A DNA stretch of 64,000 nucleotides, from assembly GCA_030062745.1 (NCBI GenBank), contig CP099854.1:12596153-12660152 (forward strand), in the 5' to 3' direction. A program made the translations under genes and the position numbers. This stretch comes from Capitulum mitella (taxonomy: Eukaryota; Arthropoda; Thecostraca; Pollicipedomorpha; Pollicipedidae). Below, in pieces: positions 47,887-58,930 of the stretch. Numbering within the stretch: position 1 is the first letter of the stretch; the number at the start of each line of letters is the position of its first letter. The notes under the pieces were generated by a model. That model was not told the DNA's origin, ran no database searches, and saw only the letters and a program-made list of their open reading frames with translations.

Positions 47887-48275
47887 CACACTCCGCTATT
47901 AATTGTTACAAATAAGCGCTAAAACTATCATAATATCAAATTTAGACTTCTGACCTTGATCTTAATTTCAAAAATAGGTTCATGCCAACAAAGAAGTTTT
48001 TGCGAGTTTTCACAGTTATTTACGTATGCAGGCATGTAAATGTCTACGTTCTAAACTCTTTCTCAGCCATTTTTCTTCCACGTTTAATAGCGCCAAAAAC
48101 GGCATACTGTGCTTCCCAGGAACTTCGCCTTGTTCCGCGCCTGAAAAAAATAATCTGAAAAACTCGCGCAATGCGCAGAACAAAAAATTACAAAAGATCA
48201 CCACGGTTTGGACACCACGCCGCCTGGAACGGGATTATGCACTGATTCTCGCTGAAAGACATAAAGCTAACCTAC

Positions 48276-48458
48276 CTTCTCTTCGTCGTTGGGCAATTCG
48301 TCCAGGACCGCGCGTAAAATCGGTCGGTACAGGTCATCGTAGCGATTCCAGCCACCCCACATGCCGGCCAGCATTGCGTCGCCGTGGTCTGGGTGATCCC
48401 TCATGACGTGGAACGTCAGGTTGGAGTCGATCCACGCCTGTGCAGCGTCCCTCTCACG
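48276..48458 (-). CDS. Internal exon of glycosyltransferase-like protein
   Basis: A 61-codon, phase 0/0 exon has acceptor TTTACACTTGCAG on one side and donor AAG|GTAGGT on the other. It encodes RERDAAQAWIDSNL, then TFHVMRDHPDHGDAML, AGMWGGWNRY and VLDELPNDEEK. The FH-V/I-MRDHP..H and GGMWG motifs are the most recognisable signature of the family. They directly follow the R-D-L-D-S motif of the preceding exon once the intron is removed. It lies 1.0 kb downstream (in transcription) of the piggyBac-type element at 49473-50673 and about 130 bases upstream of the degenerate end of element D. No frameshift or stop interrupts it. Confidence 0.78.
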
Positions 48459-49472
48459 CTGCAAGTGTAAATCGAAATGATTTGCTCGCAAGACGTGATT
48501 CACTTGCCTGTGCCACTACCATAGAGAAGCAGAATATCATAGATCATGAAGTACGATAGTATCAAAGAGTACCATTGTGTGGTAGTAGTGTCACTGGCAG
48601 AGTATAGAGTCCATAGCACTCGTTCGCTTTTTTACGCCATATGAGAGTCGTACAGCCGTCTTTGTGTCTGTCTATCGTCAACTCTTGTTCCGGTCCAGTG
48701 CTCAAACGGCGTCACAGATCGGTCCGTGCAGGACGCCGTTCGAAAAATCTCCCTCAGAAGTGGTGCATCTGGCGATTTCCGTTGCCCTGAGGTGCGTGGT
48801 CGGCGCGCGCCGACCGCTGAACCAGCCATTGATTGAGGACAGGGGACGGATACCGTCCCATTGGTGATTTTTGAGAGAGATGAAAAAGTGCAAAGGCATC
48901 TGAAATACTGAATACCTTTTCTGGAGATGATTTAGCGTGTTTATTTAGGTCATTCAAGCTCAGTTCAAAATGACGACACAGGAGCAACCTTGTTTTCCAT
49001 TTCCTACCTAATTCCAATTCGCAAATTGTTTTTCATGCACACGAGTCGAGCTTATTCTACCATACCACATGTGCTAAGACGTAATAAGAATAATCTTAGC
49101 ACAGGCTCCGCCACAATATGTGACTGCAATTCATACCTTTGTTTTTTTCTTTTCTAATTTTCAAATAAAACTATAACTTATCTCAGAAAAATAGTAAGGC
49201 AGCCCGTTCAAGTCTGCATAGTACTCTTGTCGAGATTCAGTAGAACTATGTTATAGGGACACCGATTGGCGTTTACTTCCATTTAACCGGTCAGTTACCT
49301 CCGGAAATAAATCATGATAGGATACTGATGTCATTTAACTTGGAGTGCAACTCGAACCAACAGCCAATATTGCCAATGTCTATGTCCCTGATATGCTTGA
49401 AGAATCTGTTTTAATGGGTCGTGATTGGGTATGAAAGACGTGTGGTGGCATCTGACCTTGCTCCAGCAATTA
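48459..49472. other. Intron sequence, nothing recognised
   Basis: About 1 kb of the intron between exon 51088-51238 and exon 48276-48458. ORFs on both strands at 48630-49017 have no recognisable domain. Confidence 0.5.
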
Positions 49473-50673
49473 TTAATCCCATTCCCGGAGGGTTAAACGG
49501 TATGGCCTATTCCCGGCAGGGGGCGACGGATTCGACCCCCCACCGAGACCTCCAGAACTACACATCCAATTTAGTCGCAACAAACGGCAATCGTTTTCAT
49601 ATGATGTTAACTACATTTTGATGAAAAAGATGTTTTCAAATTTTGAAAGGGATGGATACAGGAGGGCAAAAACGCCAAAATGGGGAATATTTTTGGGCTT
49701 CTTATAACTCCCTTGTTTATGGACAGATTTTGATAACACTGGCACGAGTCGAGAGAATATGAACGGGACTTATACCACTGGCTCACACATTTGAAACTTT
49801 GAGAAAATTCATAGGTGTTCACAGGGTTTCTAAAATGGGAAGAGTCGTTTTCAAGGAACAAATAAACAAAAAGTTACAAACGCCTTTTTAGTTTTACTAG
49901 TCACATTGTGCTCGTGAAGTACAAATCGTATTACAATGTTCGTATTATGTTAGCATAGGTGGTGCCAGAGTCATGAAAAAGGAGGAACTGCATGGTCTCA
50001 TGTTCATGAGGTCAACTTACGACCTATGACCTTACATGACCTCAAATGACCCTAGAGTCGCATGGAATGATCTTGAATGCATTTTATATTGTTTAAAAAC
50101 GTTTCCAAACATCTGAATCCACTCTATTCCTAAAATGCCATTTTACGGCTGTCCTGATGTTAGGTACGCGCACTGACATTTTAGGTCATAGCTCAGTGAC
50201 CCGATCTGATATCACGCTGAAATTTGGTACACAAGCAAAAAGCACTGTTCTACGCCATATGTGTTCTGGGTTTGGCATTTGGAAAAATAGCGCCAAAATC
50301 AGCATTGTAAAACCAAATTTTGAATTTCCACCTTGACCTGACCTTGCAGAATGACCTTAGATTAACAAAATGACATTTGTATGCTTGCCCAAGTATTTAC
50401 CTATGCACCCATATAAGGTTTTAGGTTCTACCTTGAAAATGCTACCTTTGGCAACCATTTTCTTTTACCCTCTACGGGACCAAAAATGGCCTGAGGTGCC
50501 TTCCAAAGACGTTGCCTGGCTCCGCCCCTGAACACGATAGAATTTTGTTACAGTACGTAGGAAGAATTGGTAGGAAAAGTGACCAACTTTCGTGAAGCTG
50601 CTTCAGAAACTCTCAAACTGTCAAGCAAAAACCCAACGGGGGCGGATTCGGCCCCTCCCGGGAACAGCGTTAA
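49473..50673 (+). mobile_element. piggyBac-type non-autonomous element, copy C (intronic)
   Basis: TTAA flanks both ends (49473-49476, 50670-50673). The left repeat is CCCATTCCCGGAGGG and the right, in reverse complement, CGCTGTTCCCGGGAGGGG. The body is colinear with copy B, including GGTATGGCCTATTCCCGGC, CAAACGGCAATCG, TTCACAGGGTTTC, GTTAGCATAGGTGGTGCCAGAG and TTGCCTGGCTCCGCCCCTGA. G-run/C-run hairpins at the ends are weaker than in copies A and B, so this copy looks older. No transposase is encoded. Confidence 0.75.
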
Positions 50674-51042
50674 AAAGCATGCATCACGTTTTTGGTTTTC
50701 ACCGTCACTGGTGACTTGACTATTTCTTCAAACTTCGATAGCGCATCAGTTGCGTGTAGCCTCGAAGGATGTGTAAACTGGAGAAGAATACCGTTTGAGG
50801 TACCACTGTGTCACATTTCCTACTACATTACGCTGCGTGCAAATGATTTGCAGGTAAAATTACCGCGTAAATCAACAAATGGCGTAGCTCGTGCTCTAGA
50901 ACTATGAACTTCAAAATCTCAGATTTGAGGTGAACATGCACATGCAGAACGTTTATTAACTGAACGCGACCAGCGTACAAGAAATGAATGACATCAGAAC
51001 AATTCTGACCTGAGAAACAAAGAGCCCAGACTCCTGACTGAC

Positions 51043-51076
51043 TTCCTTTACCAGGCGGTGCCGCCTGGTAAAGGAA
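51043..51076. other. Perfect 34-bp palindrome just inside the intron
   Basis: TTCCTTTACCAGGCGG and its exact reverse complement are separated by only TG (arms 51043-51058 and 51061-51076). On the minus-strand transcript it begins 12 nucleotides after the 5' splice site (donor at 51087) and would fold into a 16-bp hairpin. Confidence 0.9.
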
Positions 51077-51087
51077 CTGCCACTGAC

Positions 51088-51238
51088 CTGACCCAGCAAA
51101 GAGTCCAGGTCCCTCACTAAGAACTGGTCCACGGTCTCATCCCCCAGCACGGTGAACCGCCACACGGAGCCGGGTTTTCTGCTGACGTCCCCGTGGCCGG
51201 GCAGGTGGCGGACGTCACAGAGGTCCACGTGGTCGTAC
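51088..51238 (-). CDS. Exon of glycosyltransferase-like protein (R-D-L-D-S motif)
   Basis: A 151-base exon lies between acceptor TTGCTGTCACCAG and donor CAG|GTCAGT. The first base completes a codon from an unseen upstream exon; then 50 codons follow. It reads YDHVDLCDVRHLPGHGDVS, PGSVWRFTVLGDETVDQFL and VRDLDSLLGQ. Joined in frame to the next exon this gives RDLDSLLGQ-RERDAAQAW. In the family the pattern is V.LCDV..IPG.G, (S)VWRF..M.D..VD....SRDLDS...RE..AV.EWL. The D-L-D sits where a GT-A glycosyltransferase would have its metal-binding DxD. This is from memory of the family, not a search. The role of the protein is unknown to me. Upstream exons and the promoter were not identified; the conserved CCAAT/TATA pair at 53502-53535 is on the same strand 2.3 kb upstream. 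Confidence 0.78.
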
Positions 51239-52028
51239 CTGGTGACAGCAAGACCCGACTTATTGTAGGGACCACTTTACAGATATTCATGCCATGGTTC
51301 CTGATGACAGGGTGGTCCGGTTTATTGCAGGGACTTGAGTGTAGAAGGCCATAGACCATAGCGCAAGCACATCAGCAGTCCTACGGACTTTGTGAAATTC
51401 TGACCCTCGCCACATACATAGTGTTGCAAGGTAAGAAATGGCCTCAAAATGGACCACGCCCTAACAGATCTAAAAGTGCTCCTACGCGCATGCCAGGGAA
51501 CATTCACAGACGTACATGGTAGTCCATCGCTTTGTGTTTTTTAGCAATAAAATGGGAAGACGGTGAAGATTTTACCACGCTCGCTTTACCTCCTTGAATA
51601 TCCGCAGCGTTTAATCTCGATGATCCAATGTAACGGCAATTTGTTTGCGATGCTCGGTGAACTCTAGCAGATGCAAGGAGGAGGACATCGGAGCTATGAC
51701 CCCCTTTCGTCAGAAAGGGGATACCAACGTTTTTGGCCTCTCCCTACGTTTCGGATGGAAAACGTTTATTTTTTCGAAACATTTGTTTTAGATGTATCTT
51801 AATTTTCCGAAACGGAGAAACAAAGTGGCCGAAATCCGAGGAGAAATAAACATTTGGGGGTACGTTGGGAAACACGGATGGAGACTTGCCCCATGCCCCT
51901 GGAGCATGGTCTGGATCCGCCGTCATCAATATATAATCAATATATAATCAATATATAAATAAATAATCGTCGTCAGATTATTTGCATGGTGAATATTGAA
52001 TTACCACCAAGACGTCACATTTCAAAGC
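51239..52028. other. Upstream intron or intergenic DNA, nothing recognised
   Basis: No exon with splice sites could be joined to 51238 in the required phase. Short tandem ATATATAATCA units occur at 51928-51955. Confidence 0.4.
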
Positions 52029-52101
52029 TGCCGGAACCGGGGATCGAACCGGGGACTTTTAGATCTTCAGTCTAACGCTCTCCGATCTGAGCTATTTCGG
52101 C
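52029..52101 (-). tRNA. tRNA-Phe (anticodon GAA), variant copy
   Basis: A second 73-base tRNA-Phe on the minus strand has anticodon GAA in the same loop (CTGAAGA). The B box GGTTCGATCCC is intact. Differences from the copy at 2021-2093 include an acceptor mismatch (GCCGAAA against TTCCGGC) and a changed D loop, AGATCGGA instead of AGTTGGGA, which loses one of the two conserved adjacent G. These weaken the fold and the A box, so it may be a pseudogene. The DNA just 5' of the gene (52102-52175) resembles that of the first copy. Confidence 0.75.
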
Positions 52102-53184
52102 CACGCACAAATTCCTCAACAGGATGAGCGGGGAGTCGGGTCGGTGGGGAGAGGGCGGGGGAGGGCTGAAAACCAAGCACAGATGCTTAGTGGGCATATT
52201 TTTACATTAGGAAACATGGGCTCTGCCACAGGGGGGGGGGAAGGGGATGCATTCCCCCCAGCCATCACATACCCCCAATAATTGCCGAATGTAAGCCTTG
52301 ATATTTTTACACGAAAAGAACATGCTGTAGTCGCTGGGTATTGCGAGAAGAAAAAACATATAATTGGATCTGGCAGTAAATGGTAACTATACTGATGTTC
52401 AAAAATGGCGCAATCCGAGGCAGGACTAATCATGGACACCTGCATACTAACGCTTGGGGATGACGACTGGGTTTTACACGGCGCTTCGGCTGCTGCGGCC
52501 ATTTCGAGCTGGTCACATGGGGTATCTAATGAAGAAGTTGATCTACATGTAGTAAGCGCCTATTGGGGAGAATAAATGACATCCAGTCCAATTGTAGCTA
52601 AGAACTGGGCAGTGACACCCACTTGCATACTAACGTTTGTGCGACGGCCACAGGATTAAGATGGATGTAAGAAATGTCTTCAATAAGAAGGCATTCGTGC
52701 TTTGTATGTTATCGAGTACTAATAAATGAAAAGGAACAGGAAGGAACTGAAGGAGCCAAGGCGCAGGTTTCGGAGTAATCTACGAGTTGATATCACCTCA
52801 CCGTTCAAGGTCCTTGCCCGTGGCAGTGGCATCACAAGTGGTCACGGTGCAACTAATCTTACACGTTATTGCGGTAAACTCGTCTCGGCGGTCAAACCTT
52901 CATTTTCCATAAGGAAAACTTAGCTGTCGTTAAACTTAAGCGTAGAGACCAGGGGTGTCGATCTGTATTTTTCCGTGAGGGCCCTGCCTCCATTTCTGTT
53001 ATGCTATGCTGTAAAGGACGAACTAGTACCTGTTGCAATACAAATTCGATAAGTCAAGCCCGAAATTCTGTATTTTTATAGTTTGTCAGACTGGCTTCTA
53101 GGGCCACCTCTGCAGTACCCCAAAATCCAAATCAAGTGGTAGAACCCCTGCCAAAAAGGTAAACCTATGAGCTGCGTTTACATA
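52102..53184. other. Intergenic, nothing recognised
   Basis: The first ~80 bases are the GC-rich tRNA flank (GGATGAGCGGGGAG). A 128-codon minus ORF (52116-52502) spans that flank and has no domain. Two similar CACTTGCATACTAACGTTTG-like words occur at about 52438-52460 and 52620-52640. Confidence 0.4.
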
Positions 53185-54836
53185 ACTAATGCATTTTGTC
53201 AGATAGGCGCTGTCTCGTATGTTGCAGAGGCATATAGTGCTTCGGCTATTTCAGGAAAATGGTAGATAAATTTTCTTTTGGTAAAAAAGTGCTTGACGTT
53301 CCTCTAATTTTAATATTTCGGTCCATAACATCACATTTTAGAGCATTAAACGGCCAATGGCTACCACGGAATTGTCACAAGTGGGTGCTGTTAGCACCGC
53401 GGATCACGATGGCGGCGGATGTTCGTAGTCGCCTGGCCTGTTCCGTACCAGGATATGACAGCCAGGCCCCACATGACGGACTGGGTCGGAGTCAAAGTCC
53501 CTTTATACGACATTTCGGGGCCAGACGCTGATTGGTCGAGATTCAATGCGCAGATGATTGTTCAAAGATATTCCATAATGAAGGGAAGACGCAGCGCTCT
53601 GATTCATTGGAGTGTCGCCTAACTTAGCTGCAGCTCCTGTCGGATGAGTCAACAAATAAGGAGGGCTGAACTAATGTACAGATCCTAGAACAGCCTTGTT
53701 AGGGGCGCACAGCCACTTGGGCTTCGGCATGTCGTCTTAAATGAGTTCATACTGCACGGCCAAATTCGTCATTGATGCGCAATATCAGCCAACATCTAAA
53801 GGGCCAGTAAAGGGAACAGAGCTGCGAATGCTTCTTTCCTTTAGAAGCACGGCAGGGGTGCCGATTTGTATTCTTTTGAGTGGGCCTGGCCTTGCCTGGC
53901 ATGGCCAGCTCAATGTCAATTTGCCCCCCATGTTGGTTTGTCCCCTCCCCATCCAATATTTTCCGCCAGTTTTAAAGGGAAATAAGTAATGATAACGAAA
54001 AGAACGGCCACAATAGATGAAAGATATGTAAAAAGTAAAGAACAGAGTATAAAGCGATGTATCTATCTGTCTTTCTATCTTTCACCTATGTAGCCCAAAA
54101 CATATGGGAATAAATACATTTTATTTATTTCATCAATAGTAACAGAAAGACTTATGAATTTCAGTTGGTCAAATTAAAGTGGGTTAAAGCCGTTGAGGAA
54201 ACCTCATTTTCGGGGGGTTAGGTTGTCGGCTCTCCCAATCATTTACAGAGATCGACACCCCAGAAGCCCCGTTAACCTGACAAACTGTTTTGAAACGCGA
54301 TTATAGTTCCAGAAGCCATTCGAGGCTTCCCATCTTGTTTGGGCACTGTAGGACCAAAAATCGATTACGCACGAAGTGAACAATATTTTTGCAATGCACG
54401 CGCAATGGAAAATTCCATGGTACGGTGTTGTTCATTCCTCGAAATGCACCCGCTAAGCAAGTTAGAAAACGCAAGTCATACAACCAAACTATAAAACAGG
54501 GTGAATAAGGGCAACTCAGTGCCTTTCCGATCCACCTTCAACGTCCGTTACGCACCCGATCCCAGGACTGTCAGAAGACTTTATGAACAGCTTTTATTTG
54601 AGAAGAACGCTGAGAACTTAAGCCGAGGGCGCAGAGGGTCAAAACGTGCAAAACGCCCTGCAGAAGACATTTGAAAGATCACAGCCATCGTCCTTGAAAC
54701 CCCACGGAGGAAATCAGGATTTCGGTGCCGTTCTCCATAAGAACGTCACTGAAGAAGTTCTCCATGAGCTGCGGATTCGCATGATATAATACTTAAATAC
54801 CCGTACACCTTTGTTCTGTTACAAGAGATAAAAAGC
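53185..54836. repeat. Diverged left shoulder of the segmental duplication, copy 2
   Basis: Colinear with 12590-13927. The stretch 53332-53550 is the best conserved. Elsewhere indels are common, and ~300 bases near 53960-54300 have no counterpart. It ends where near-identity begins at 54837. Confidence 0.7.
53502..53535 (-). promoter_or_regulatory. CCAAT plus TATA promoter-like pair, copy 2
   Basis: On the minus strand CCAAT (complement of 53531-53535) is followed ~23 bases later by TATAAA (complement of 53502-53507). It is the counterpart of the pair at 12909-12939. If active it would direct transcription toward the exons at 51238 and below. Confidence 0.35.
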
Positions 54837-56869
54837 AGGGAGTCCTTTTGGACTCAGCCGGTAGGTTTCCGGCAGTTAAAAGCTGTGATTTAATCCCCTG
54901 CGAACCTCCTGATCGTGCCTCGCAGACAACTCATGAACGCGCTGCAGTTTTGCGAAGGCGACGGAGAAGAAACATACGAGATATCGTGCAGGTCGGAGCA
55001 CGTCTGCCACTTGGAGCTCCTTGTAAAGTGGCTGCTTAGCTTTATGGCGCTCCGCCGAGACATCTGTTCCGACCTGGTTCAGCCAGTATAGTTGCAAATG
55101 TAACCGTGTACCGACCAGTCGTGCACCGACCACACACATGCGATCGCTCAGCTGAGATAGCTTTTGTAGGATTCAGTCTTTCAGGTGGGGGGTGCTACCT
55201 CTCGTCGTTGGGTCACGGTGCTTCCCATAACACTGCCGAATACCACTTCCATCTCTTCGATAGCCGTCATCCGTGTCTCTGACGATGTTGTCAGTCCACC
55301 TCTTGGACGGAACCGAGTCGACAGGAGCTTCACACGGCTTCATTCCCAGCCACTAGTTAGTGGTGACATTTCGCTGCACCGTAGGCCACAACAAAGGCCA
55401 CTGTCTTCCGCTCCAGGCCCAATTCTTCCCCTGGATTGCGTGGCTGTAGGCCATTCTCCACGCCGTCGTCCGCTCCCCACTGGTCCAGGAAGTGGAGGCG
55501 CGGAGAGCGGCGAACGGAAGGCCACTCTGACCTCACATTGTTCCGCTGCGGCCGCTGCGTAGTCGTGGTCCTGATGCAACAAACCATGATAAATAACGAA
55601 ATAATATTTGCAAAAACAGGTTGTAGCTATTACTTGGCTGCATCAAGCTTCTCATTACCGTACTGGATAGATTAAATGGGGAGCTATAAATGGAAATATA
55701 CATATTCAGAACAACTCATACGCAAAGAGAAACGAGATTGAAACGTTCAGATTCCATGGCACACAAAGCGCAAACACATACCAGGATTTCCCAATGGGCA
55801 CATATTGATGGAGACGTGGAACCAACATTGAAATACATTAACGTATGCCCTACGTCTCCACACCCACTTTCCGCCCTCCACCCACACTGCATAGCTTTGT
55901 AGGGCAAAGAAAATATGTGTGTTGACCCAACTACTTGACGGTCAGTCATCCTAGTGCCTCGCTGGCGAGGCTGCCCAGCTCTTCCAGTTGCCGACCGGTT
56001 CTGACGAACGTGACGTTAGGTCTGGCTTCCACGGAACGACCCGGGCTGGTCGCTGCGACTAATTACGAGGGCGCTATGAGCATAATGCGCAGCCGGCATC
56101 TTACTTTCATTGCATCTTGTGCTGTGTTTGGTCCAGACATCCTCCGTAGCTGCGAAATGCGTTTTCTAAGCAGTGATGGTTCATGTGAGATGCTAGGATG
56201 AACTACGGATCAGAACATGTGGTTTGCAGGTCCTCGTACAGATGGCGTCAAGATGCGGTAATGCGCAGTATACCGTGCTGGAACAGCAGCGTGCTGTTAC
56301 GGTCTCCAGGGCGCTTTGACATATGTTACCTTGCTAGTTCTGTGAGGTTAACCCTGCATCTACAGCGGCATCCTGTGCTTCATTAACTTCTGCATTCAAC
56401 GCGTGTGCACAGCGCTCTACTTTGCTATCAACCGGAATGTGGCTGTTCATTCAATCGAACCCCTCGTCTGTGCCCAGGACAGCGGTTGGCAGGGCACGTG
56501 GCCATCGCTTTGCCCACCGTCTGCTGCGTGGCCACGCGAACCCTCTTGAATGCTGTGTCCCGTTGCGTGGCAAAAAAGTAGTAGTCACGAAACTGATCTA
56601 CGACACAACTCCGCACCAGTATTTGTCATACACTGTTTAACCCGAGGTGCAAATTTACCATTCAAATATCTTGGGAAGCAAAAGCCGGATGCTGACCTTG
56701 ACGAAAGCCGTGGGCGGTGTTCGCTGGCATGCTGGCGGCCAGCGTGAACGTTGGAATGCAAGCAGGTCTGTACGCCTCCATGGAGGACGACGGTTTTATG
56801 ATCATCGGCTTCAACAGTTCCGTTACTTGCCACAAGCATGGTACACAATCATACGCTAATGCTTCTCAG

Positions 56870-57970
56870 CAGCTATTGACAGTGTTGTAATTGCACCTCC
56901 AGATGTAACTCTTTGAGCATCGGATAGAGTCTGGTCTGGCGTAAATTCTTGTTCAGGAGCTCCCGCAAGCCGTGAGGGTTCAGAAGTGCGGTGCCATGGA
57001 AAGTTCAGAACCGTCCGGCACAGGCCCACTGTCCTTCCCGACGGTGTGCACCCGCATAGATTTCGTAAGGTGGGGAACGTCAACGAACGAAGATCCATAC
57101 TCTCCGGGGACAAAGCTGATAGAAAGTATACGTCGGATCTAATATGCCACGTGATTTACGTTTGAGGACTGCGACAATGACATGGGAACTGAAGCCATGG
57201 TTAGGTAATTACGAAGGATTTTCTGAGATCTCGACGAGATACGGTAAGAATTTATTAAGTGTGCAGTTGGAACCATACTAGATGGAACAGCGGGAATTCG
57301 GGGCAAAATTCGCACACTTTACGTCTTGTTACCCAATGGCGTAACGAAGTCCAGCATATCGTCAAGTAACAGGAACATCACAAGTTAAATCGGGCCTGAA
57401 GAACAGAAATTCGCCTCCTTGCATCGGTTGGGTTGGAAATCCATGTCCTGCTGTCCGTCACGCCGGCCTGTCGCCACATAACCTCGTTTGTGGCTCCCAC
57501 GTCGGTGATAGCCGCAACGATCAAAAGGCCTAGGGCTTCCAGACGGCACATAATGACGGCCAGTTTCCGTGATGCCATGGTGGAGTCTACTTCAGAGAAG
57601 ACTGGCTGCTTCCAAGAGCCACATAGCCCCCGGACCATGGCTGCCTGCAACTTGGAGCTCATGAGGACCTGGCCTATTGATGCGTCGAGGCAACTGCCTA
57701 CTAACGACTGTCGATGGCCATTTCATCTCACGAAAGCACGCTAAGCCCCTGAAGCCGGTCCATGCCACAGACAGCCGCCTCTAGAACTAACGGTGCCGCG
57801 TCCATCGTCCCTGGTGTTACGCAACACTCGCGGTCCAGCGGAATAGCATCCTACCCTAGGGCAATGGAATCTGAAGTTTTCTCCGCAGCGTCTGCATACA
57901 CCCTCCGGCTCCGACACCGCAAACCCAGTGCACGGGAAACCAGTGGTGGCCGTTGCACAACTAGGGTTGT
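56870..57970 (-). pseudogene. P-element/THAP9-type transposase relic, copy 2
   Basis: Same relic as at 15960-17060, but the central frame is longer. 57378-57662 reads LQAAMVRGLCGSWKQPVFSE, VDSTMASRKLAVIMCRLEA and ITDVGATNEVMWR without interruption. It ends in a DARRRISVL stretch where the family has R.I.VFADVPHL. Upstream, another frame gives RSRRVYADAAEK and PGTMDAAPLVLEAAV, matching the region before the DEM motif. The DVPHL segment is offset by ~270 bases, as in copy 1. Stops and shifts remain, so it is not functional. Confidence 0.72.
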
Positions 57971-58649
57971 GCAACGACCGAGGTACTATCATAGCTGTAA
58001 CGCTTCGTCAGTGGGATGGAAATGATTGTTGGTCAACCTGAAACAGCTGTTTATCTGAGTTTCGATCACCTTACTTTGGACCGAAGAGTTTTTGTCTTTG
58101 TTTGTTTCTGTTGTTTTTATGCCCATCATTTTACGCACACGCATCAGAAAAATGAATTCAGATGGCAGGATCCTTTTAGGAATAGCTTGGATGAACATTT
58201 CAGCACTAATTCAGTGATGTGAATGAACACGATGCTGCGCATTTTCATGCATTTCCCTGGCTTGCGATGCCTTTTAGGCTCGCTTCTTGATATGAGTCAC
58301 TTGCGGAGGCTGAACACAATTCCCACTTGGCACGTTTCAAAATTACGAATGTTTCCATATCTTGCGAACCTCCGCTGCCCCCGAATAACAGCTTCGTTCA
58401 ACTAATCTTTACTTTGTAGGACACATATTTCAATGCAGCCCGGGAGTACCGGCCTGTTTGCTTTAGAGGGAACTCTCACCGCTTCTGTTTTTGTTGACGT
58501 TTGTGCATGTTGGTTATGTCCGTCGCCCCGAAGGTGTCAAGTCCATTATTACTGGCGCAGGCATCCGCATCACCCGTGTCACGATGACAATGCCTTCGAA
58601 AAAACGGGGTTTTAACATGGGACCCTTATGGGATTTAATTTTTTTTCCT

Positions 58650-58930
58650 TTTCCCTGTAACTGCCATCCCATGCATGCGTTGGATGCCAATCAGAAACAA
58701 AAGTGTAGTCTTTACGTCCAGTGATAAAACGTTTATTTATAGGATTGTACCCTGTAACTACCAGCCCATGAATGCGTTGGATGCCAATCAGAAACAAAAG
58801 TGTAGCCTTTACGTCCAGTCATAAAACGTTTGTTATTTATAAGATTGTACCCTGTAACCAGCCCATGCATGCGTTGGATGCCAATCAGAAAGAAAAGTAT
58901 AGTCTTTACTTCCGGTAATAAAACCTTTAT
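58650..58930. repeat. Three-unit ~98-bp tandem repeat, copy 2
   Basis: Counterpart of 17740-18030. The third unit has lost three bases of CTGTAACTACCAGCC (now CTGTAACCAGCC), and ATGCATGC is altered to ATGAATGC in the second unit. Confidence 0.85.

Larger units (their letters stand above)
44905..48150 (+). mobile_element. Disrupted piggyBac-type element, copy D (intronic)
   Basis: The left part 44905-45224 begins TTAACCCTATTACGC and follows the left end of copy B in order: GC/C-run hairpin, AACTAT(C)C.TCCGATTTGAT.GC..AA, ATAACTC...TTCATGGACCGATTTCGA, then CGAGAG...GATGGGG. The right part resumes near 47395 with ATTCATAGGCGTTCACAGG, then GTTGGCATAGGCGGTGGCAGGGACAAG, GGGAACTGTCATGG and TGTTCCGCGCCTGA. 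Between them about 2.2 kb of unrelated DNA is inserted. The far right terminus is degenerate. It lies in an intron of the gene at 44236-51238. Confidence 0.6.
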
